A DNA stretch of 64,000 nucleotides from Zizania palustris (taxonomy: Eukaryota; Streptophyta; Magnoliopsida; Poales; Poaceae), in contig JAAALK010000289.1 of assembly GCA_019279435.1 (NCBI GenBank), forward strand, positions 28,760,603 to 28,824,602. Reading direction: 5' to 3'. The position numbers and the translations under genes were made by a program. Shown piece by piece: positions 56,901 to 64,000 of the stretch. Below the pieces are notes generated by a model. That model had not been told where the DNA came from. It searched no databases and was given only the letters and a program-made list of their open reading frames with translations. Position 1 is the stretch's first letter. Each line of letters begins with the position of its first letter.

Positions 56901-59325
56901 TATCTTCGGAGCTAAGGCTGGGAAGTTGTTAGGGTATTTAGTTTCAAGCAGAGGGATTGAAGCTAGCCCTACTCAGATAACTGTGCTACAGAAGATGGTT
57001 CCTCCAGAAAATTTAAAGCAAGTGCAAAAGCTGACTGGTCGTCTGGCAGCACTTAGCAGGTTTTTGGCAAGATCTGCGGAGAGAAGTTTGCCCATCTTTA
57101 AAGCATTGAAAGGGTCTGAAGATTTTGCATGGATGCCAGAATGTCAGAAAAGCTTCGAAGATATTAAAGAGTATCTCAGCAATCTTGCTACACTCACGGT
57201 GCCTACTGCGGACGAAACCCTACTCCTTTACCTTGCAGCTACAGGCTCTGCTGTCAGCACAGTCCTTGTCAGAGAAATGGATTTCAATGGGAAGTTGGTA
57301 CAAAATCCAGTTTATTTTGTGTTCGAAGCATTATCAGGAGCGAAGACAAGGTATTCTGAGCTCGAAAAGTTCACTTATGCTTTGATAATGGCTTCGAAGA
57401 AATTGAGACATTATTTTTTAGCTCATAATGTAATTGTACCAACTTCGTATCCTTTGGGAGATATGCTCCAAAGTAAAGATTTCACTGGAAGAATTGGAAA
57501 ATGGGCAGTTGAACTAGCACCCTTCGGCATATCCTTTTTGGCAAGGACAACAATCAAATCGCAAGTCTTAGCAGATTTTGTAGCAGAATGGACTCCCCCT
57601 ACAACGTGGGTTCCAGAGAAATCAAGTGAAGGAATTTGGACTGTTTTTTCTGATGGGGCTTTCCAAGCATCCGGAGCAGGTGTTGGAGCAGTTTTAATTT
57701 CGCCCTCAGAGCAAAGAGCAATGTACTCCGCAAGACTCAACTTTAAGTCTACCAATAATATAGCGGAGTATGAAGGGATTTTACTGGGACTCCGAAAAGC
57801 ACGTGCTCTAGGAGCTACAAGAGTTGTTATAAAGACAGATTCTCAAATAGTAGCAGGGCACGTAGATAAAAGTTTTCAAGTTCGGCATCCACAGCTTGCA
57901 AAATACTTAGAAGAAATCCGTAAGATCGAAGCACAATTCAAGGGTATTTCCATTCGGAGTATACCAAGAGCAGAAAATGTGCAAGCGGACATCTTAGCAA
58001 AAGCTACAGCCAAAGCTATGGATATACCAGAAGAAGCTTTCTATGAGGAGCTCAGTACACCTTCGGTGCCACAAATTCCCTCTGCAGAGATTCTTTGCAT
58101 TCCAAGTACAGATTGGAGAAATTCGATCATGGAACTTTTGCAAGGAGGAGCAAATTCGTTTGAAGAGCCACAGTTTTCAAGATTGAAACTCAGGACCAAG
58201 AATTATCAAATAATCAACGGTATTTTATACAAGGCCGGAGTATGTTCCCCTTTACTCCGATGTATATCCCAAACCGAAGGCCAAGATATTCTTCGAGATA
58301 TTCATGAAGGGCTTTGCGGTAGCCATCTGGCCCCTCGAGCTTTGGCAGGAAAAACACTTCGCCAGGGGCTTTATTGGCCTACGATAGTAGCAGATGCGGA
58401 GAACTTAGTCCGCACATGCCAAGGATGTCAGTGGATGGGTCGACGGAGTCATCGCCCACCAACAGCTCTTCAAGTTATTGCTCCGGTATGGCCCATGGCC
58501 AGATGGGGTATGGATTTGATTGGTCCCTTTCCAGTAGCTAAAGGAAATTTAAAGTTCGCAGTGGTAGCTATTGAATATTTTTCTAAGTAGGTAGAAGCAG
58601 AACCCTTAACAGCTATCACTTCGAACAATGTACAGAAATTCTTTTGGAAAAGTATCATTTGCCGGTTCGGAGTGCCTAGACAACTCATAGTTGATAATGG
58701 AACACAGTTCGATGCAAAACCTTTTAGAAAGTTCTGCGAAGATCTAGGCATCCAGTTATGTTTTGCTGCAGTGAGGCATCCTCAGTCTAATGGAGCTGTA
58801 GAAAGAGCCAATGGAAATATTTTGTCAGGGCTAAATCGAAGGATAGTAGGATTAGAAAAAGGATTGTGGACCGAAGAACTTCCGAAGATTTTATGGTCCA
58901 TTCGGACTACGCAAACAAGGTCCACAGGTTTTACTCCATTCAGATTGCTATTCGGAGATGAAGCTATGACTCCAACGGAGCTCAAAGGAGGATCACTTCG
59001 CAGCACCGAACCGGAGATTGAAGGAAAAAGACAAGTTTTGCTAGATTTAATAGAGGAGACAAGACTTCGAGCTGTAGCCAATTTATCAAAGTATCATCAG
59101 CAGACGAAGGCTTGGTTTGACCCGAAGGTTAAGATCAATGAGCTTAGACCGGGTCATCTCATTTTACGAAGCATCATAGTGCTAGGAAAATTAGGAAATA
59201 AATGGGAAGGTCCATACTTAATTGTTCGTTCAGGACGTCATGTCTCTTTTAAATTAGCTAATTTGGAAGGTGAAGAATTAGCGCATACTTGGCATGCGGA
59301 GCACCTAAAGCGATACTTCGCATAG
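53933..59325 (+). pseudogene. Gypsy-A gag-pol, near-intact (copy 5)
   Basis: One polyprotein of about 1,797 codons, starting MPPKRSATGNP at 53933 near the primer site. Gag core: LCKYAGDEDPGEFVRSYALA, WFWSLKPGSISSW. Zinc-knuckle-like FCCVHGENRSHATDAC lies near 55165-55210. Protease: LIDGGSSADIIF, Asp codon at 55651. RT: WRMCIDFTSLNKACPRDPYP, then YMDD at 56788-56799. RNase H follows (LLLYLAATGSAVS), then archaeal-type RNase H with SDGAFQASG, AEYEG, TDSQIV and QADILA (about 57640-58000). Integrase has HEGLCGSH...CQGCQWMG, MDLIGPF, IVDNGTQFD and GAVERANG, and a WEGPYLIV C-terminus. Only two lesions are visible: a one-base loss at about 54853, and TGG-to-TAG at 58588-58590 in integrase (IEYFSK then stop). 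The second RNase H and motif set point to the Tat lineage. Confidence 0.92.
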
Positions 59326-59513
59326 GGGCTCCTTGTAATCATTTGTAATCATCCTCTGAATTAATAAAGCATATGGTTCAGATAGTGCCTACCCCTCATA
59401 AACTTCCAGTTTCCGAGTGGACGCACTGGAACCGTGGAGTTGACCGAGAGGGAAGTGTCATTAATTTGAATCATTGGTTCGAAGTTTCTGACGTGGGGGC
59501 TGACATAATCCGG

Positions 59514-59750
59514 AGTCCAAGACACCAGCTTGTAGGCATCCGTAAAAGAGCCCAAAACCACATCATACGGAGTCCAAGCCATCGGTTGGTAGACATCCGT
59601 AAAAAGAGTCCAAGGAGACCAAATCATGCGGAGTCCAAGTCACCAGCTTGTAGACATCCGTATAAAGAGTCCAAAGAGACCAATGCGAACTCCAAACCAC
59701 CGGTTTGACAGAATTCGCAAAAAAGAGCCGAAGGAGGCAGAAACAAAACA
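59514..59750 (+). repeat. About 58-bp tandem repeat downstream of pol (copy 5)
   Basis: Four units starting AGTCCAAG (59514, 59571, 59631 and ACTCCAAA near 59690), each with CACC.GCTTG and CATCCGTAAAAAGAG. Homologous to 18799-19010 and 31077-31270, with one more unit. Confidence 0.8.
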
Positions 59751-60046
59751 GAGTTTGAGCCATGAGCTTCGAATGTCTGTTAAGAAAGTCCAAAGTGACA
59801 AATTATCTAAGACACTAAAGTGTCCGGAAAGTTATCTCAAGTGATTTCTTTCAAAAGCATAAGGTGTTAAGTCGCCATTCTTCAGACTACAAATAGTCGA
59901 AGACATTTTATAAGATTTTAAAAGATCTTTAAATTACAGAGGGGCTCCGAACCCCCAAAATTGTACTCCTAAGTTTTTCTTTGTGCCTAACCATCTTTGA
60001 ATACAGTTTGAAGTTGCTCACGCCCAAAGAGGGGCTAATAAATAGG
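59751..60046. other. Gypsy-A 3' noncoding segment
   Basis: Between the tandem repeat and the end of the antisense gene. It includes the conserved GAGGGGCTCCGAACC, TTGTACTCCTAAGTTTTTC and GCCCAAAGAGGGGC blocks also seen at 19165-19270 and 31440-31545. No frame is called. Conservation between copies suggests a functional untranslated or termination region, for which there is no direct evidence. Confidence 0.5.
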
Positions 60047-60402
60047 GAGACAATTTTAAATTGATATTTATTATTCAAGCAAATATGATTACATCATGAA
60101 AAATTGGTATCTATACCAAGAAGGAATCGAAGACCTCTTCGATCTCTAGAGCTAGGGTTGGAATGACTAGTTCCAGTGCCGGGAGTCCTGACAACTTTGC
60201 GTTTAACTCTCCTACCTCCCTTCGGAGACAATTTTAAATTGATATTTATTATTCAAGCAAATATGATTACATCATGAAAAATTGGTATCTATACCAAGAA
60301 GGAATCGAAGACCTCTTCGATCTCTAGAGCTAGGGTTGGAACGACTAGTTCCAGTGCCGGGAGTCCTAACAACTTTGCGTTTAACTCTCCTACCTCCCTT
60401 CG
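60047..60402. repeat. 178-bp tandem duplication
   Basis: 60047-60224 and 60225-60402 are almost identical (differences such as GGAATGACT/GGAACGACT and CCTGACAAC/CCTAACAAC). The unit covers the 3' end of antisense exon 5. The other Gypsy-A copies have a single unit. The antisense stop (60272) lies in the right-hand unit, so the duplication adds only downstream sequence. Confidence 0.85.
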
Positions 60403-63400
60403 AAGCTCTAAAGTCCTTTTGTTCTTGTTGAAGCTCGGCCCAAGTTCGAAGCCGTTCGGGACTTCTTTCCCAGCTTCCAAGTTCTTCAGGCTTTTTACCT
60501 TGAACCTCATCTTCGTCTTCGGACCATATAATGTCTTCAGAAGACGAAGTTTCCAAGTTAACTTCTTTTTCTTCTTTTTTAATACAAGATAATATATCTT
60601 TACTTATTTCGGATGTAATTGCTCCGGAACTATCTCGAGGAACTAGAAATCGAGGACGTTTGTGAAGTTTTAAGATATCGAAGGTAGCCCATAATAAGCG
60701 AAGTTCGTCCTTAACATCTAACACTTCGACATCTTCCATATGAGGCAAAGCCTAAAAACATGATAAACAAATCTTCATTCATAAATGTACATAAGCGTAA
60801 TGCTTTACATAGTTAAAGATCCTAAGGTATTTCTAAACCTGCGGGTTTGGAGGAGGCTGACTGCTCGAAGCTTGGGACCGAGCCTGATTCTGGCGTTATC
60901 CTTCGTCAATCCAGGCCTTGATCGCAGAACGACCTTCGGCTCTCCATGAAGTTTGAAAGGCTTGCCAAGCAGCGGCCACACCTTCGGAGGGAGTAAGAAG
61001 CTGGTCGTCATCGAAGGTAATAGGACCCTCTCCTGCGCTCGGAGTTATCGATCGACCCAAATCTTCATAGTAACGAAGTAGACCAACGGCAGCCACTTGT
61101 CCGGAGATTTCTCCGTAACGAATGCCTGCTGTCTTCATTTGCTTCGCTACTCCTTGAATCCTTTTCAGCCGGCGCAGTAGGGAGATGTTGTCATCCGAAG
61201 GAAACGTCCCAGTAGTACCGAAGTACTCCAGAATGCCTAGCAATTGGTCCATGACCTCCGCAGCTACCTTCTCAGACTTCAGCTTATCTTCAATTAACGC
61301 ATCCTTCATCGAAGTTAGCTCTTCTATTACTCCAGAGAGCCTAGCCGCTTCCGTAGTTAAAGAATTCTTGTGATTCAGTAGCTGGCCAGCTTCTTCTCGG
61401 AGCCTAACAAGCTCGTCCCCCGCAGTAGCGTGCTCCGCCCGCATCTTTTCAATTTCTTCTCGAAGCACAATTTTTTCTGCTTCGAGCTCCTTGTTCACAT
61501 CCTCCAAGCTTTGTCTGGCCCTGCGCTCCGTTGAAACCATGTTGTCCATGTGGACCATTCGACCTTCGGAGATAGTCAAATTTCGTTGAAGAGTTGCATT
61601 TTCCTCTCGAAGGCGAATGTTTCCACGTTCATTGGAAATGTTCGCAGCTCGGGCCAAGACTGTTTGCTGCAAAAAGAAAAAACCAAGGTGAGAAATTATT
61701 CGTATATAAATTTGATTCTGTTTTGCAGATACTTCGTACCTGGTATGCTGCGCGTTCCATGGCAGCATTAAGCTCCGAACTCTCCGCCTCGCTCAAGATG
61801 GCCACCAAGTCCGTCTCCCCGACTTCGCGACTAGCTCGATCCAAAGGCTCGAGCAAAGTCCGAAGCCCAGTTCTTCGCTCCAAGAAAGGAGCTAGAAGGG
61901 GGATCATGCTTAAGGCTTGTTTGTCATCCTCATTTGGCAAAGGTCCGGAGTGTTGAGTTGTGGTCTTCGAAGCCCCAGTAGTTTGGCGCCCCTCAGTAGA
62001 TTGGCTCTCGTCTGTTGACTCAGACAGAGTTGATCCTGAGCTCGGAGCATGGAGGGAGTCCATCTTCCCTTTGCCTTTTCCAGGCCCCATTTGAGTGGCT
62101 CCTGGAATTCGCTCCGAAGTTGTCGAAGGTCCAGGAACTGTATCTTTGGGATGGACCTCTTCCATGGAAGTGGACTCTGTAAAAACAAAGGTATTATACA
62201 TTGTATAATTTCGCAAAAAAAAGGATAAAAGAATTATTCGAAGTTTACCTTCGACATTTTGGCGGCGGGTGAGCATTGGACTGCTTGGCGGATCGAAGGC
62301 GAGATCTTCGTCAGAATCAAGCGTCAAATCTTCGACTGTCGGAGCATTTTCCTGAATAGTCGTTGCCTCATCTTGAATCGAAGCTACAGTGACTTCGACT
62401 CCACTCTCATCCACAGGGACTCCGTCCTGAGGCAAATCTTCTTGAACAACCAGAGTCCTCGCTTGCTCAAGATTCTCTTGAGACTCCGGCATGTTCGCAG
62501 TTTCGTCAATTCGTACAGCTCTTTGAGCTGCATCCTCATCAATCAACCTCACAAGAAACCTACCTTCATCCTCTTGAGAATCGGAGATTGAAGCTCTTGG
62601 GCTTGAAGGCGCGGGAACTTTTGGCTTTCGAGCCACCTTTTTAATCAGAGTCTTGGCGGAGCTCGAAGTTCCAGCTTTAGCTTTCCTCTTCTTGGGCCCT
62701 TTCTCCGAAGGTACCCAATCCATCAGAGGGGGTGGAGCAATTTCCAGCAGTCCCCACACTCTGTTGGATCGTTCCCAACTTCCAACCAATTTGATTCTCC
62801 ATTCTTTCTCAGTCGGAGTTGGAACGCCCAAAATCTTCTCCGAAGCCCGTACGATTTGTTCCGAAGTTATAGGGGCTGAAGAAGCTAAAAAACGAGTTAA
62901 GTTTGTTAATTCTTCGAATAAATATACATAGAGTATGTTGTTCTCGAAGTTACCTGCAGGACTTGAAGTTGAGGAAATTTTTCGAAGACCGCCTTCCGAA
63001 TCCTCTTCGAAGATGATAGGCCAGTTGGCCATCAGGGGAGAAATTTGAAGCCCTAGGAATTCTTCGGCTAAGTCCCGCATGCTCAAACGACGACTGATTT
63101 TTTGAAGCAAGCTCAAGCGAGCTTCGAGTTGGCCTAGATCCGGGTGCACTAAGGCTTCCTTCCGGAAGTGGATTTCTCGCAGAGGTCCAGCTAGGCGGCT
63201 GCTTGCCCCAACTTCAGCATAAAACCATCTCAAGATCCAATCAGTATACCATCTAGCATTAATGGCCTTGGTAGGAAACCGGAGAGCATATTCGTCCCGG
63301 AGTCTGAAGTTGATACTTCCGAAGGTCACTACTATCTTTTCACCTCTAGAGCCTACGAAAGTCTTCGGTTGACATGATGCTCTGTGTAGTGCTGCGAAGA

Positions 63401-63905
63401 TCTTCGCTCTTCCTTCACAACCTTCGGCTCGCAACGCCCATTCAAAGATGGCAAGGCGTGCTACCGCACTCGGAGAGAGTTGGGGGAGGGTGACATGAAA
63501 CAAGTCCAATACCACCGCTAAAAAGTCGACTGCCGGAAGCCCCAACCCAGCTTCAAAGAAAGCTTCGAAAACAACCACTTCTCCGGGTCTCGGTGATGGA
63601 ATGATTTCCTTCCCAGGTTTGTGAATCATAACCCCAGAACTGATCTTGCCCTCTACTGCGGCCGCAAGTGATTCTCTTCTGCAGGTTGAAGGCCCTAGCT
63701 GATAAGATTGATCCATATATTTTGTCGACGCTGGACAGAGGTCTTGATGGCCAACATTTTGGGGATTTTACCCCGCTGTCGCCATTGTTGCTGCTGCAGG
63801 TGTCGGAGCAGTCGCCGCCAATGTAGCGGCCGCCGATGCCGCCGCAACTTGCTGCCGAGTCAAGGTTGAAGCCGTTCCCGGACCTTTGAAGCTGGTTTTC
63901 GCCAT
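60272..63905 (-). pseudogene. Gypsy-A antisense gene, five exons (copy 5)
   Basis: Opposite-strand gene between pol and the expected 3' LTR. Exons (minus): 63905-62954, 62884-62249, 62176-61740, 61666-60839, 60751-60272. Introns of 69, 72, 73 and 87 bp all have GT-AG ends with T-rich 3' ends, and all junctions keep frame, giving about 1,110 residues. An Ala-rich start (MAKTSFKGPG) precedes the domain with GEVVVFEAFFEAGLGLPAVD, LPQLSPSAVARLAIFEWALR, FGSINFRLRDE and WYTDWILRWFYAEVG. Exon 2 has KKRKAKAG (possible nuclear signal) and an acidic tail; exon 3 has GPGKGKGKM and LAPFLERRTGLRTLL. Exon 4 is a long heptad-rich coiled coil. Exon 5 is acidic then basic. Two in-frame TAA codons (codon 46 at 63770-63768; 60898-60896) break this copy. 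Biochemical role unknown. Confidence 0.75.
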
Positions 63906-64000
63906 TAGATCTCTTGGGCTACTTTGAAGGAGAAGGAGAGGCTAGGGTTCAAGAGTTGGTCTGTTTGCACGAAAGCGGTGGAAAGGTACAAGAAAGGGTC
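63906..64000 (-). promoter_or_regulatory. Leader of the antisense gene at window edge
   Basis: Aligns with 35239-35330 of copy 3, which leads into the TATA box at 35333-35340. The window stops just before the position where that TATA box would lie (about 64001-64010). The 3' LTR of this element, about 4.8 kb after pol in copy 3, is expected just outside. Confidence 0.5.

Noticed and set aside
1..64000. tRNA, rRNA or small RNA genes
   Set aside because: Primer-binding sites resemble tRNA 3' ends, but no cloverleaf-sized match, rRNA segment or recognisable snRNA/miRNA precursor was found by eye; a covariance-model search was not possible.

Overview
The window is plant nuclear DNA, most likely from a grass (Poaceae). 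It is almost entirely nested transposable elements: Ty3/gypsy retrotransposons, a CACTA (En/Spm) DNA transposon and a Ty1/copia remnant. GC-rich CDS-like blocks are interleaved with AT-rich spacers, introns are short GT-AG, and the gypsy pol carries two RNase H domains as in the plant Tat lineage. The only recognisable host gene is a broken copy of ribosomal protein eL33 (RPL35A) at 978-1519. Family names used here (Gypsy-A, Gypsy-B, LTR-C) are local labels, not database names.

Layout. 1-2994: AT-rich DNA with the eL33 pseudogene, ending in a CACTA terminus at 2994. 2995-4218: Ty1/copia 5' end (LTR, primer site, gag) on the minus strand. 4219-4995, 46061-46832 and 52742-53375: three pieces of a minus-strand CACTA transposase region, forced apart by retrotransposons. 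4996-7312: 3' end of a Gypsy-A. 7313-11176: rearranged minus-strand Gypsy-B (integrase fused to gag). 11177-12757 and 36162-43984: plus-strand Gypsy-B, split by a compound Gypsy-A (12758-36161) and by a 4.08-kb solo LTR (LTR-C, 38722-42797, 5-bp target duplication). The compound Gypsy-A has two internal domains between one pair of LTRs and itself contains two LTR-C arms (21125-28380). 43985-45871: truncated minus-strand Gypsy-A. 45872-46060: Gypsy-B LTR piece. 46833-52741: a Gypsy-B derivative with gag but no pol, inserted in a CACTA transposase exon. 53376 to the right edge: the best Gypsy-A, with a gag-pol frame broken only by one frameshift and one stop.

How the parts work. Gypsy-A encodes gag, aspartic protease, reverse transcriptase, RNase H, a second (archaeal-type) RNase H and integrase in one frame. 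Between pol and the 3' LTR it carries a second gene on the opposite strand. Three copies (5991-7312; 35238-31640; 63905-60272) let this gene be reconstructed as five exons with short GT-AG introns, coding for about 1,110 residues. Two copies have a TATA box about 100 bases upstream of its ATG. This antisense gene is the most interesting item in the window. Antisense ORFs are known in Tat-lineage elements; the spliced structure, promoter and coiled-coil product are what can be read directly here.

All coding copies are damaged, mainly by C-to-T type nonsense changes expected from methylated, silenced elements. No CRISPR array, rRNA, tRNA or intact host gene was recognised.
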